Source of the DNA: Mangrovibacillus cuniculi
GTDB taxonomy: Bacteria > Bacillota > Bacilli > Bacillales > R1DC41
Assembly: GCF_015482585.1 (NCBI RefSeq)
Contig: NZ_CP049742.1
Location: forward strand, 640,501-704,500
Length of the DNA: 64,000 nucleotides
Direction of reading: 5' to 3'
The first letter of the stretch is position 1. Every line of letters begins with the position of its first letter. Of the stretch, positions 1-9,073 are shown piece by piece. The notes beneath the pieces were generated by a model. That model was not told the origin of the DNA and made no database searches. It worked only from the letters and a program-made list of their open reading frames with translations. The position numbers and the translations under genes are program-made.

Positions 1-414
1 GGTATTGCTCCACTTCCAACTCTTCCAAACGGAGAGGCTGTAACAACGTTCATGGGAGTTAAAGGATGGCACGTGTCTAACTACTCTAAAAACAAAGAGT
101 GGGCACAAAAGTTTGTTGAATTCATGACAACTGATGAAAACAGCTTAGCTCGTTTCCAAACAACGTTTGAAGTACCAACTAACGTTGCGTTAGTAGAAGA
201 TCCTGCAATTGCTGAAGACGAAGGTTCTAAAGCAGTAGCACAACAATCTCAAAATGCTATTCCAATGCCTAACATCCCAGAAATGTCTGAAGTTTGGGGT
301 CCAATGGCTAATGCCCTACAAACAGTGGTAACAGGAAAAGCGGAACCACAAGCAGCTCTTGAAAGTGCAGTTGAGCAAATCAACCAAAACATTCAAGCTA
401 ACCACTCTAACTAA
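1..414 (+). CDS. mdxE: Maltodextrin ABC transporter substrate-binding protein, C-terminal part (MdxE/MalE-like)
   Basis: The reading frame is open from the first base, so the gene begins upstream and only its last 137 residues are present. The sequence resembles the C-terminal lobe of family 1 solute-binding proteins, with the motif GVKGWHVSNYSKNKEWAQKF near the front and a helical tail. In Gram-positive bacteria this protein is a membrane-tethered lipoprotein that delivers maltodextrins to the permease; the lipobox would lie outside the window. Two MalF/MalG-type permease genes follow directly, which supports the sugar assignment. Exact substrate (maltose or longer dextrins) is inferred from context. 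Confidence 0.85.
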   Translation, partial: GIAPLPTLPNGEAVTTFMGVKGWHVSNYSKNKEWAQKFVEFMTTDENSLARFQTTFEVPTNVALVEDPAIAEDEGSKAVAQQSQNAIPMPNIPEMSEVWGPMANALQTVVTGKAEPQAALESAVEQINQNIQANHSN

Positions 415-425
415 TAAGTTATAAT

Positions 426-457
426 AGAGTAGCGGTACCAATTGGTACTGCTCTCTA
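426..457 (+). terminator. Stem-loop between binding protein and permease genes
   Basis: AGAG-T-AGCGGTACC pairs with GGTACTGCT-CTCT around an AATT loop, with one bulged T and one G-T pair. No strong T-run follows. It is best read as an attenuating or RNA-stabilising hairpin, which would allow more binding protein than permease to be made. Confidence 0.6.
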
Positions 458-580
458 TTTACTAGATATTGTGAAATAAAGTACAAAATTTAACATCTTT
501 TTGAAGGAAGAGCTACCTATTCCTTGAAAAAGCTTTTAAATTGGAAGCTTCAAAGTTCATTACAGAAAGGGGAATATAGG

Positions 581-1870
581 ATGTCGAAAAAATCCTATGC
601 GACCAACCACCGCAAAGTAGCGCCAGCCCTTTCCATTATTCCAGGGCTAGGACAACTGTATAATAAGCAACTATTAAAAGGTATTATCTTCCTAGTTTTA
701 TTCGCATCATTTTTAATTGTATTTGGAGATACAATTAGTTTAGGAATGTGGGGTATCTTTACTCTTGGAACACAAGTAGGAGATGATTCCGTTTATTACC
801 TAATCTTAGGTATCTTGGCTTTAATTATCCTCGTTATGTTTATAGGATTTTATTTATTCAACCTTCGAGATGCTTACAAAAATGGGTTGAAGCGAGATGA
901 AGGGGAGCAACTTAGCACATTAAGAGAACAGTATCGCAACGTAGTTGACTCTGGTTTCCCATATTTAATTATGTCACCTGGATTGCTATTACTAATCTTT
1001 GTTGTTATATTCCCGATCATATTCGTTATCTTATTAGCCTTTACTAACTATGATTTATACCATACTCCGCCTGCCGCGTTGGTAGATTGGGTAGGTTTCA
1101 AAAACTTTGTTGACATTTTCCAAATCCCAATTTGGAGAGATACGTTCTTCTCCGTTCTAGGTTGGACAATTGTTTGGACTTTTGGAGCGACAACACTTCA
1201 AGTTGCATTAGGAGTATTCCTTGCTATCCTTGTAAATCAAAAAGACTTAAAAGGAAAAGCAATTATTCGTACAGTGTTCATTATTCCTTGGGCAGTACCA
1301 GCTTTCGTTTCCATTTTAGTTTTTGCTGGAATGTTCAATGAGTCTTTCGGAACAATTAATAGAGATATTTTAACTTTCTTTGGATTAAAAGAGATCGTAG
1401 AATACCCATGGATGACGGATCCAATGTTCACACGTATAGCATTGATTCTAATGCAAGGTTGGTTAGGATTCCCATTTATTTTCGCAATGGTAACTGGTGT
1501 ACTTCAGTCTATTCCAGAAGAATTATATGAAGCAGCGACTGTAGATGGTGCATCTGCATTCCAAAAGTTTAAAAATATCACTTTACCTTTAGTGTTATTT
1601 GCAACAGCACCAATCCTGATTACACAGTACACGTTTAACTTTAATAACTTTAACGTAATTTACTTATTTAACGGTGGTGGACCTGCTATCCCGAACCAGA
1701 ATGCTGGAGGAACGGATATATTAATTTCGTGGATTTACAACTTAACGATGACTTCCGCTCAGTATTCTAAAGCAGCAGCAATTACCCTGTTACTATCTTT
1801 AGTCGTTATTACAGTTGCATTATGGCAATTCAAACGCACTAAATCATTCCAAGAAGAGGATATGATGTAA
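581..1870 (+). CDS. mdxF: Maltodextrin ABC transporter permease MdxF (MalF type)
   Basis: Integral membrane permease of the binding-protein-dependent sugar family, 429 residues. The hydrophobic profile gives about eight segments, with an extra N-terminal pair as in Bacillus MdxF. The cytoplasmic EAA loop that docks the ATPase is visible near residue 315 as EAATVDGASAFQKF followed by LPL. I chose ATG 581 because AAAGGGG lies about 8 bases upstream; an in-frame TTG at 524 would add 19 residues without a good ribosome binding site. mdxG follows after one base. The ATPase is not in the cluster, so a shared MsmX-type ATPase elsewhere is likely (inference). Confidence 0.9.
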   Translation: MSKKSYATNHRKVAPALSIIPGLGQLYNKQLLKGIIFLVLFASFLIVFGDTISLGMWGIFTLGTQVGDDSVYYLILGILALIILVMFIGFYLFNLRDAYKNGLKRDEGEQLSTLREQYRNVVDSGFPYLIMSPGLLLLIFVVIFPIIFVILLAFTNYDLYHTPPAALVDWVGFKNFVDIFQIPIWRDTFFSVLGWTIVWTFGATTLQVALGVFLAILVNQKDLKGKAIIRTVFIIPWAVPAFVSILVFAGMFNESFGTINRDILTFFGLKEIVEYPWMTDPMFTRIALILMQGWLGFPFIFAMVTGVLQSIPEELYEAATVDGASAFQKFKNITLPLVLFATAPILITQYTFNFNNFNVIYLFNGGGPAIPNQNAGGTDILISWIYNLTMTSAQYSKAAAITLLLSLVVITVALWQFKRTKSFQEEDMM

Positions 1871-1871
1871 T

Positions 1872-2714
1872 ATGAGTTATAAAACGCAGAAAATCGTTCG
1901 TCTCACGTTGTCGTATTTAGTCGTTGCATTTATGTTTGCAATAATTTTGTACCCACTAGCTTGGATTATTGGATCTTCCTTTAATCCAGGTCAAAGTTTA
2001 TCAGGTTCAAGTATAATTCCTGAAAATGCTACACTAGCTCATTATGAGAAGTTATTTGATAGAGAACAAAGTGATTATCTGATTTGGTATGCAAACTCTT
2101 TAAAAATTTCCACACTTACGATGATCTTTACCGTAATTATGGTTAGTTTTACAGCATATGCATTCTCAAGGTACCGTTTTGTTGGTAGAAAAAATGGGTT
2201 ATTAACATTCCTTATTCTACAAATGATTCCTAACTTTGCAGCATTAATTGCTATCTTTATCCTTGCAAGACTTACAGGATTATTAAACACTCACTTAGGT
2301 TTAATCTTGTTCTACGTTGGTGGAGCAATTCCAATGAATACATGGTTAATGAAGGGGTATTTAGATACAATTCCGAAAGAGTTAGACGAGTCAGCTAAAA
2401 TAGATGGAGCAGGGCATTTGCGTATTTTCATACAAATCGTTATGCCACTTGCTAAACCGATCATAGCAGTTATCGCTCTATTCTCCTTCATTGCACCGTT
2501 CACAGACTTCATTGTTGCTAGTATCTTACTTCGTTCAGAAAGTAAATACACCTTAGCAGTAGGTCTTTACAACATGGTAGCAAAGCAGTTCGGAGCAGAG
2601 TTTACAACATTTGCTGCTGGTTCCGTACTGATCGCAATTCCGATTGCAATTCTATTCTTATCTTTCCAACGTTACTTCGTTTCAGGACTAACGGCTGGAG
2701 GAACAAAGGGTTAA
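1872..2714 (+). CDS. mdxG: Maltodextrin ABC transporter permease MdxG (MalG type)
   Basis: 280-residue partner permease with six predicted membrane segments. The EAA-type loop appears near residue 172 as ELDESAKIDGAGHLRIF followed by MPL. Stop of mdxF and start of mdxG are one base apart, so translation is probably coupled. The protein would form a heterodimeric channel with MdxF. Length and order (binding protein, F, G) match the B. subtilis mdx locus, but the amylase and regulator downstream are arranged differently. Confidence 0.9.
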   Translation: MSYKTQKIVRLTLSYLVVAFMFAIILYPLAWIIGSSFNPGQSLSGSSIIPENATLAHYEKLFDREQSDYLIWYANSLKISTLTMIFTVIMVSFTAYAFSRYRFVGRKNGLLTFLILQMIPNFAALIAIFILARLTGLLNTHLGLILFYVGGAIPMNTWLMKGYLDTIPKELDESAKIDGAGHLRIFIQIVMPLAKPIIAVIALFSFIAPFTDFIVASILLRSESKYTLAVGLYNMVAKQFGAEFTTFAAGSVLIAIPIAILFLSFQRYFVSGLTAGGTKG

Positions 2715-2741
2715 TTAATTTAGAAAATGGGGGAAGCGGAG

Positions 2742-4277
2742 ATGCAAAAAAGAGTACTTACTCTTCTTTTGATCCCGTTTCTTCTTTTTTACGCGCCGAG
2801 TGTCTCAGCGCTTGAAGAAGAAGAAAGAACGTGGCAGGACGAACGAATTTACTTCTTAATGGTGGATCGTTTTGCTAATGGGGATCAGTCAAATGATATT
2901 GCAGTAAACCGAGATGATCCAAGAGCTTATCACGGTGGAGACTTTAGGGGTATTATTAATTCATTAGATTATATAAAAGAGATGGGTTTTACCGCAATCT
3001 GGCTAACACCAGTCTTTAATAATGAGCCTGGAGGTTACCACGGGTATTGGATTGAAGACTTCTATGGGGTAGAAGAACACTTCGGTACCGAAGAAGAACT
3101 TAAGGAGCTTGTCAATGAAGCTCATAAGCGTGACATGAAAGTTTTGTTAGATTTTGTGGTCAATCATGTTGGACCTAACCATCCTTGGGCGAATGACCCT
3201 GCAAAAACTTCTTGGTTCCATGAACAAAAAGGGATAACTAATGATAAAAATCAAACCGATGTAGAAAATGGTTGGATTTATGATTTGCCAGATTTAGCGC
3301 AAGAGAATCCTGAAGTAGAAAAATATTTATTAAATAACGCTAAGTGGTGGATTAATGAATTTGACGTGGACGGTTATCGACTTGATACGGTTAAACATGT
3401 CCCTAAATCATTTTGGCAAAAGTTTTCTAAAGCGGTAAAAGAAGAAAAAGAAGACTTTTATCTTATTGGAGAAGTTTGGTCTGAAGACCCTAGATACATT
3501 GCAGAATATATGGACACTGGTATTGATGGATTTGTTGACTTTCCTTTAAACCAGGAATTACGAAAAGTATTTAGTGAGCCAGATCAGTCAATGGAACGAT
3601 TATTTACGATGTGGAATTATAGTAAATCGTTTTACCAAGATCCCTACAAAATGGGTGTTTTCATTGATAACCATGATATGAAAAGAATGACGTGGGAAAT
3701 GACTGCTAAGCAACAGTTTCCAGGGACAAGGTGGAAACAAGCGCTAACGTACATGTACACAATTCCAGGAATACCAATTATTTATTATGGTAGTGAAATT
3801 GCACTAAATGGCGCAGATGATCCTGATAATAGAAGAATGATGCAATTTAATATCGATGAAGATCTAATTGATTATATCAGCACACTAAGTCAGTTACGTG
3901 ATACGCATGAACCGTTAAGAAGAGGAGATATGGGATTAATCACGGAAGAAATGGGTGTAGCTGTTTATAAGCGATTTACCGAAGATGAAACAATGTTGAT
4001 TGCAATTAATGATACGTCTGAAACAAAAACGGTTGCTATTTCTGCAGATGCAGTAGGGGGAAACCTTTCATGGAAAGGCTTGCTAGCAACAGATACAGTG
4101 AAAGAACAAAATGGAGAGTATAAAATTACATTAGAACGTGAAACAAGCCAAATTTATGAGCCTTTTGAAGATCGAGGGATTAATTATTGGTATGCAATAG
4201 TACTAGTAGGTGTATACGTACTCTTTATGGTTTTCTTATACATTGTAAAGAAAAAGGGGAAGAAACAAGCTAGTTAA
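2742..4277 (+). CDS. Membrane-anchored alpha-amylase family glycoside hydrolase (GH13)
   Basis: 511 residues. An N-terminal signal peptide (MQKRVLTLLLIPFLLFY) is followed by a GH13 barrel with all four signature regions: DFVVNH at 137-142, GYRLDTVKH with nucleophile Asp215, GEVW with acid/base Glu244, and FIDNHD ending at Asp312. A beta-rich domain follows, then a C-terminal hydrophobic helix (WYAIVLVGVYVLFMVFLYIV) and a Lys-rich tail. The enzyme should therefore sit outside the cell anchored at its C-terminus, cutting starch or dextrins for the adjacent transporter. The GGGGGA site favours ATG 2742 over ATG 2727. Product specificity cannot be read from sequence. Confidence 0.88.
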   Translation: MQKRVLTLLLIPFLLFYAPSVSALEEEERTWQDERIYFLMVDRFANGDQSNDIAVNRDDPRAYHGGDFRGIINSLDYIKEMGFTAIWLTPVFNNEPGGYHGYWIEDFYGVEEHFGTEEELKELVNEAHKRDMKVLLDFVVNHVGPNHPWANDPAKTSWFHEQKGITNDKNQTDVENGWIYDLPDLAQENPEVEKYLLNNAKWWINEFDVDGYRLDTVKHVPKSFWQKFSKAVKEEKEDFYLIGEVWSEDPRYIAEYMDTGIDGFVDFPLNQELRKVFSEPDQSMERLFTMWNYSKSFYQDPYKMGVFIDNHDMKRMTWEMTAKQQFPGTRWKQALTYMYTIPGIPIIYYGSEIALNGADDPDNRRMMQFNIDEDLIDYISTLSQLRDTHEPLRRGDMGLITEEMGVAVYKRFTEDETMLIAINDTSETKTVAISADAVGGNLSWKGLLATDTVKEQNGEYKITLERETSQIYEPFEDRGINYWYAIVLVGVYVLFMVFLYIVKKKGKKQAS

Positions 4278-4309
4278 TGGAGTAATTAGCTTTGGCAAGG
4301 GGGATGAAC

Positions 4310-5329
4310 ATGGGGATTACCATAAAAGACGTAGCGAAATTAGCTAATGTAGCACCGTCAACTGTTTCTAGGGTGATTGCAAATAACCCTAGAATTAGTG
4401 AAAAGACAAAAGAAAAAGTAAGGGAAGCAATGAGAGAACTTGGATACCATCCAAACTTTATTGCAAGAAGCCTAGCAAATCAATCTACACAGGTATTAGG
4501 TTTAATTACTCCTGGTTCAACGGATGTATTCTTTCAAAATCCATTCTTCCCTACTGTATTGCGTGGGATAAGTGAAGCAGCACATGAGAAACAATACGCA
4601 GTGCAATTAACCACAGGCCAAACGGATGAGGAGATTTACGAGGGTGTCGTTCAAATGGTACAAGGTGGACGAGTGGATGGAGTAGTATTACTATATTCAC
4701 GCGTAGAAGACCGTGTACTACAGTACTTACGTGAACGCCATTTCCCATTTGTGATGATTGGAAAGCCGTATGAGTTTGTGGAAGAAATTACACATGTTGA
4801 TAACGATAACTTCCGAGCTGCAAAAGATGTAACAGAATATTTGTTAGGATTAGGTCATGAGCGTATTGCTTTTATCGGAGGTAATCGTGAACTAGTCGTA
4901 ACTGTCGAACGTCTTTTAGGTTACGAGAAAGCGCTATCAGATGCCGGGATTGCGTTGAAAGAAGAGTACATTCTTTATGAAGAATTTCTAAAAGAAGGTG
5001 GCCAAGAGGCGGTTTGTGAGTTATTAGCTCTAGAGGAACCACCTACTGCTCTTGTGGTTATTGATGATTTAATGACGTTAGGTGTGTTAAACACTTTGTC
5101 TGAAGTGAAGGTAAAAGTGCCAACAGATATTTCTGTTGTTTCGTTTAACAACGTGTTATTTGCGGAAATGGCTTCTCCAGGGATCACTTCTGTGGATATT
5201 AATATCTTTGACCTTGGTTACCAAGCTGGTAAAAGTATCATTCAAAAGGTAGAGAACCCTACAGAACCTACGAAACGAATTATTGTTCCTTATAATATTG
5301 TTTGTAGAGAATCATGCTCTAAGATTTAA
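4310..5329 (+). CDS. malR: LacI/GalR-family transcriptional regulator of the maltodextrin operon (MalR-like)
   Basis: 339 residues. The N-terminus ITIKDVAKLANVAPSTVSRV is a LacI-type helix-turn-helix, with the hinge region after residue 45, followed by a periplasmic-binding-protein-like sugar domain (GLITPGS, FIGGN, PTALVVIDD, ISVVSFNN). AAGGGGG six bases upstream selects ATG 4310. Position at the end of the maltodextrin genes suggests it controls them in response to a sugar, as MalR does in related bacteria; that is inferred from context. The operator would lie upstream of the window. Confidence 0.85.
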   Translation: MGITIKDVAKLANVAPSTVSRVIANNPRISEKTKEKVREAMRELGYHPNFIARSLANQSTQVLGLITPGSTDVFFQNPFFPTVLRGISEAAHEKQYAVQLTTGQTDEEIYEGVVQMVQGGRVDGVVLLYSRVEDRVLQYLRERHFPFVMIGKPYEFVEEITHVDNDNFRAAKDVTEYLLGLGHERIAFIGGNRELVVTVERLLGYEKALSDAGIALKEEYILYEEFLKEGGQEAVCELLALEEPPTALVVIDDLMTLGVLNTLSEVKVKVPTDISVVSFNNVLFAEMASPGITSVDINIFDLGYQAGKSIIQKVENPTEPTKRIIVPYNIVCRESCSKI

Positions 5330-5330
5330 T

Positions 5331-5613
5331 AAAAAGAGACTGGGACAAAAATCAAAAAGGTACATTCCAAAAAAGCGAATGTATCTTTTTAATTTGTATT
5401 TTTGTTAATAATTCTGCAGAGATAGTGATTTTACAGAAAATATCTTTGGGATTGGAGCGGAAGGGGGCGACTCCTACGGGATAAGTGGGTTACTGAGACC
5501 CCACAGGAGTGTTCTTCAGCGACGAGGAGGCTCAGCAACCCGCCCCGTGGAAAGCGTCCCCCTGCAGCGGAAATCCCAGTGCAGTCACTTTCGGGTTTTG
5601 TCCCAGCCTTTTT
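5331..5613. repeat. GC-rich interspersed repeat, copy A (with terminal inverted repeats)
   Basis: Fills the gap between malR and the convergent CoA-disulfide reductase gene. The outer arms GAGACTGGGACAAAA (5336) and TTTTGTCCCAGCC are inverted. Inside are a terminator-like hairpin (GGTACATTC / GAATGTATC then TTTTT) and a GC-rich core at 5448-5577. The core is bounded by GGGATT/AATCCC and contains further paired arms (AGGGGG/CCCCCT, GGGTTACTGAG/CTCAGCAACCC). It is shared with copies near 24.9 and 34.0 kb. The type is familiar from Bacillaceae intergenic regions; function unknown. Confidence 0.85.
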
Positions 5614-5660
5614 GGGTTCAAAATGCTCTTACACATCAAGTGATTTATAGCCCACAATAT

Positions 5661-6956
5661 TCAGTGGATCTTTTGGAGAAGAGAAGGGGGAGCATAAGCA
5701 ATTTCCAATTGAGCTAACTGATCTACTGTACCACCTAATAAGATAAAGGCAGACAATACGTCAATTCGTTTATCGACACCTGTGGTTCCGCCAACTTGTG
5801 CTCCTAAAATCTTCATTGTCGCTTTGTCAAAAAACACTACTATTCTAATAGGATGTGCACCAGGGTAATATCCAGCATGTTGTTTAGACTCATGTTCTAT
5901 TCTGCCGAAATGGATGTTGGCTTCTTTCAGCTGGGATGATGTGGCACCCGTTGAAGCGACAACGTAATCAAAGCCTTTTACAATATTAGTTGCTTGCGAA
6001 CCGCTATAGGCAATGTTGTTTCCTGCTATATTATTGGCAATAACAAATGCTTGTCTGTGAGCCGGCCAAGCTAATGGAACTCTAAAAGGTTGATTAGTTA
6101 CGGTATGGATAACTTCCACAGCATCTCCAAGTGCATAAATGCTCGGATCACTGGTAAGCCCAACATTATTTACTTTGATACCTGAAGTTTCACCGATTGT
6201 GAGATTTGCTTTTTTAGCTAAATCAGTATTTGGTTGAATTCCAATGGAAAAAAGGACCATATCCGCTTGTAAGTTGCCGTTATGTTTAGTTGCTACTTGA
6301 TTATCCTCAGTAACTTCTATCACTTCATCTTCCGTAATGATTGAGATACCTTTAGATTCTAAGTCTTTTGCTAAACCTTCTGATATAAAAGGGTCTAGTC
6401 TGCTCATAACATGTTTATTTCGTTCAATGATAGTGGTTTCAATCTGCAGTAATTGAAGTGCTTCAGCCATTTCTACACCTATTGCTCCACCACCCACAAT
6501 GACAGCGGATATTGGTGTGTTTTCCTTTATGTATTGAAGAATGTGATCCATCTGTTCAATAGTTCTTAATCTAAAGCAGTGAGGAAGAGTACTACCTGGA
6601 ATGTCAGGTAATACAGCATGACCACCAGGTGATAAAATAAGCGTGTCATAAGGTATTTCAAAAGTTGTCGTATTATTTTTCACAATAACGGCCTTTGAAT
6701 CACGTTGAATATCTATGACTTCATGATGGAGATGTAATCGTACATCATATTTCTTAGAGAAATCTTCCGGATCAGGGATAATTTCTTCTCTATCTTCCAC
6801 CACTCCACCAACTACATAAGGCATTCCGCAATTGGAAAAAGCCACATATCCGTTTTTTTCAAAGATGTCTATTGTACATTCTTTGTCATAACGTCTTATT
6901 TGACTAGCTACTGTAGCGCCTCCGCCAACTGCACCTACGATGACAACTTTAGTCAT
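5661..6956 (-). CDS. cdr: CoA-disulfide reductase, C-terminus altered by a frameshift
   Basis: FAD/NAD(P)H pyridine-nucleotide disulfide oxidoreductase that reduces CoA disulfide to CoA-SH for thiol redox balance. The N-terminal dinucleotide fold (VVIVGAVGGGATVA) is followed by a single redox cysteine, Cys43, in SNCGMPY, the hallmark of this family instead of a CxxxxC pair. A second nucleotide fold is near 155 (VIVGGGAIGVE), then the dimerisation domain. As read, the protein is 431 residues ending YAPPSLLQKIH. One extra base near 5683-5690 restores YAPPFSSPKDPLN and continues to a stop at 5629, giving the usual family end and 442 residues. The start follows AGGAGG. Confidence 0.88.
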   Translation of the reverse strand: MTKVVIVGAVGGGATVASQIRRYDKECTIDIFEKNGYVAFSNCGMPYVVGGVVEDREEIIPDPEDFSKKYDVRLHLHHEVIDIQRDSKAVIVKNNTTTFEIPYDTLILSPGGHAVLPDIPGSTLPHCFRLRTIEQMDHILQYIKENTPISAVIVGGGAIGVEMAEALQLLQIETTIIERNKHVMSRLDPFISEGLAKDLESKGISIITEDEVIEVTEDNQVATKHNGNLQADMVLFSIGIQPNTDLAKKANLTIGETSGIKVNNVGLTSDPSIYALGDAVEVIHTVTNQPFRVPLAWPAHRQAFVIANNIAGNNIAYSGSQATNIVKGFDYVVASTGATSSQLKEANIHFGRIEHESKQHAGYYPGAHPIRIVVFFDKATMKILGAQVGGTTGVDKRIDVLSAFILLGGTVDQLAQLEIAYAPPSLLQKIH

Positions 6957-6973
6957 TTTTTGTACCTCCTATG

Positions 6974-7004
6974 AAAAAACACTCTGGGGAACCCTAGAGT
7001 GTTT
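6974..7004 (-). terminator. Rho-independent terminator of the 43-residue gene
   Basis: On the minus strand AAACACTCT and AGAGTGTTT form a perfect stem around a G/C-rich loop, followed by TTTTTT. It separates the small upstream gene from the reductase ribosome binding site. Confidence 0.85.
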
Positions 7005-7011
7005 AATGTGT

Positions 7012-7143
7012 TTATAGATGATCGGGTTTTTTGGAATAAGAATGTTTACCGTGTTGCGCATTTTCTTGATATTGCTGATTTTTTTGCTCTTGTTTTGCTT
7101 GGTTATCTTTCGCTTTTTTATCGTTATCAGATGTATGTGACAT
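7012..7143 (-). CDS. Small hydrophilic protein, 43 aa (possibly DUF3941 family)
   Basis: Start ATG 7143 has GGAGG seven bases upstream and the stop is followed by a strong terminator, so this is a convincing small gene. The product begins MSHTSDNDKKAKDNQAK and ends YSKKPDHL. It is very rich in Lys, Gln, Asn and His, with no membrane segment or cysteine. It resembles short Bacillus proteins of the DUF3941 type as I recall them; no function is known and the family call is tentative. Confidence 0.75.
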   Translation of the reverse strand: MSHTSDNDKKAKDNQAKQEQKNQQYQENAQHGKHSYSKKPDHL

Positions 7144-7208
7144 GTCAAAACCTCCATTTTATAAGATGTTCTTATTATGGAATGTTCTGCTATGACTATG
7201 CATGGAAG

Positions 7209-8063
7209 TTAGTTACTTGGAATGAAAAAGAGAGCTAACGTACCAGGACCAGCATGTGAACCTACGGATGCGCCTAATGTGTTGATATAGAATTCACGGT
7301 CAGTTACCACTCCCTGAAGTAGTTCTTTTAATTGAAGAGCTGTTTCTTCTTCGTCTCCGTGGCTAATTGCTATCGGTCCAGTGGAAGTGGTGATACCTCT
7401 TTCTACCGCAAGTTCAACCATGCGTTTTAATACTTTTTTCTTCCCTCGAATCTTTTCTAGCGGAACCAATTTCCCATCTTCCACATGTAAAAGTGGCTTA
7501 ATATTTAGTAAACCACCTACAAAAGCAGATGCTTTGGATACTCGCCCACCTCTTGCAAGGAATTCGAGGTCTTCTACGGTAAACAAATGGACCATTTTTG
7601 GAGCTAATGTGGAAATCTCAGAAATGATTTCTTCCTTTTGTTTTCCTTTTTCTAGCATTTCTACGGCGTGTTTGACTAGTAAGCCATGACCTAAAGAGGC
7701 ACACTTCGTATCAATAATAGTTAAGTCTAAGTTTGGATGCTCTTCTTTCACTTGTTCCATTACCATGACAGCAGTAGAATAAGTTCCAGATAGTTCAGAT
7801 GAGAAAGCTATGTATAATCCTGATGTATTTGTTTGAGCTAATTTAGTAAATTCCTCTAGCATGGTTTGAGGTGAAGCTTGTGAAGTTTTTGGAAGAGCGC
7901 CATTTCGTATTTCTTCAAAAACTTGTTTTGGTGGAATTGTCACCAAATCTAAATAATGATTTTCTTCAATTTGTACACTTAATGGTAATAAGGTGACGTT
8001 ATTATCTTTGAAAAATGATAAGGGTAGGTCACAAGCACTATCAGCAAGTAATTGTAAAGTCAT
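7209..8063 (-). CDS. DegV family fatty-acid-binding protein (YitS-like)
   Basis: 284 residues with the DegV signature at the N-terminus (LLADSACDLP), a TSQASP segment, the Ser-rich FSSELSGTYSTA loop and the EDLEFLARGGRVS motif. DegV/FakB proteins bind a fatty acid and present it to a fatty-acid kinase for phospholipid synthesis; the ligand here is not known. ATG 8063 is preferred because AAAGGAGG ends six bases before it; ATG 8069 abuts the site. A yitT-type gene is divergent, as in the B. subtilis yit region. Confidence 0.88.
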   Translation of the reverse strand: MTLQLLADSACDLPLSFFKDNNVTLLPLSVQIEENHYLDLVTIPPKQVFEEIRNGALPKTSQASPQTMLEEFTKLAQTNTSGLYIAFSSELSGTYSTAVMVMEQVKEEHPNLDLTIIDTKCASLGHGLLVKHAVEMLEKGKQKEEIISEISTLAPKMVHLFTVEDLEFLARGGRVSKASAFVGGLLNIKPLLHVEDGKLVPLEKIRGKKKVLKRMVELAVERGITTSTGPIAISHGDEEETALQLKELLQGVVTDREFYINTLGASVGSHAGPGTLALFFIPSN

Positions 8064-8218
8064 GGTCATCCTCCTTTTTGGATAAGCTAAACGTATAGTT
8101 TATTGATTATGAGTTCAGTTCAAGTGTTTTGCCTAAATTAGGACAAGTTATATATTGAAGTATATCATAATTATCTTGTATAATTCCTAGATTGACTGGA
8201 AAGAAGGAGGAGAATTAT

Positions 8219-9073
8219 TTGTCTACTATATGGAATACATACGGAAAAACGTTTGTGATTGTTATTATTGGAGCTATATTAAATGCGATTGCAATGAACT
8301 TTTTCTTAATACCTGCAAATGTTTACGCTAGCGGATTTACTGGTCTTGCTCAGTTAATATCAGGTATCTTAGCAAAATTTACGGACATTTCTTTATCTAC
8401 TGGTATTTTATTATTACTCTTAAATATACCTGTAACTATTTTAGCTTGGATGAAGTTAGGGAGAGCATTTACTATTTACAGTGCTATTTCGGTATTTTTT
8501 AGTTCTTTATTCCTAGAGATTATACCTGTTCAACAGCTTTCCCCAGATATCCTTCTTAACGCGGTTTTTGGAGGAGTTATTGCTGCAATTGGAGTTGGAT
8601 TAACACTTAGGTATGGTGGATCTACTGGTGGTATGGATATTGTAGCAATGTTCTTATCGAGGTTAAATGATCGTCCTGTGGGAATCTATTTCTTTCTTCT
8701 GAATGCAGTAATTATTGTAACTGCAGGAGAGGTGTTCGGCTGGGAGAAAGCTCTTTACACACTAGTAACGTTATACGCTTCGACACGTGTAATTGATGCT
8801 ATTCATACTAGACATGAGAAATTAACAGCAATGATCATTACAAAGAAAACGGACGCATTGCAAAAGGCTATTCATGCAAAATTAACGCGAGGAATTACAG
8901 TTGTCCCTGCACGAGGTGCTTTTAGTAGAGAAGAGAAAGAAATGATGATTACGGTTATCACTCGTTATGAGCTTTATTACTTGGAACAAATTATTAAGGA
9001 AGTAGATCCAAATGCGTTTACTAATATAGTGCAGACGACTGGAGTATTTGGATTCTTTCGTAAGGATAACTAG
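8219..9073 (+). CDS. yitT: YitT family membrane protein (DUF161 plus DUF2179)
   Basis: 284 residues from TTG 8219, chosen because AAGGAGGAG lies eight bases upstream. About five or six hydrophobic segments fill residues 10-190, including YGGSTGGMDIVAMFLSR, which is typical of the DUF161 half. A soluble C-terminal DUF2179 domain follows (HEKLTAMIITKKTD, ending TTGVFGFFRKDN). The family is widespread in Firmicutes and suspected to transport or sense a small molecule; no substrate is established. Its last codons merge into a tandem repeat array. Confidence 0.85.
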   Translation: MSTIWNTYGKTFVIVIIGAILNAIAMNFFLIPANVYASGFTGLAQLISGILAKFTDISLSTGILLLLLNIPVTILAWMKLGRAFTIYSAISVFFSSLFLEIIPVQQLSPDILLNAVFGGVIAAIGVGLTLRYGGSTGGMDIVAMFLSRLNDRPVGIYFFLLNAVIIVTAGEVFGWEKALYTLVTLYASTRVIDAIHTRHEKLTAMIITKKTDALQKAIHAKLTRGITVVPARGAFSREEKEMMITVITRYELYYLEQIIKEVDPNAFTNIVQTTGVFGFFRKDN

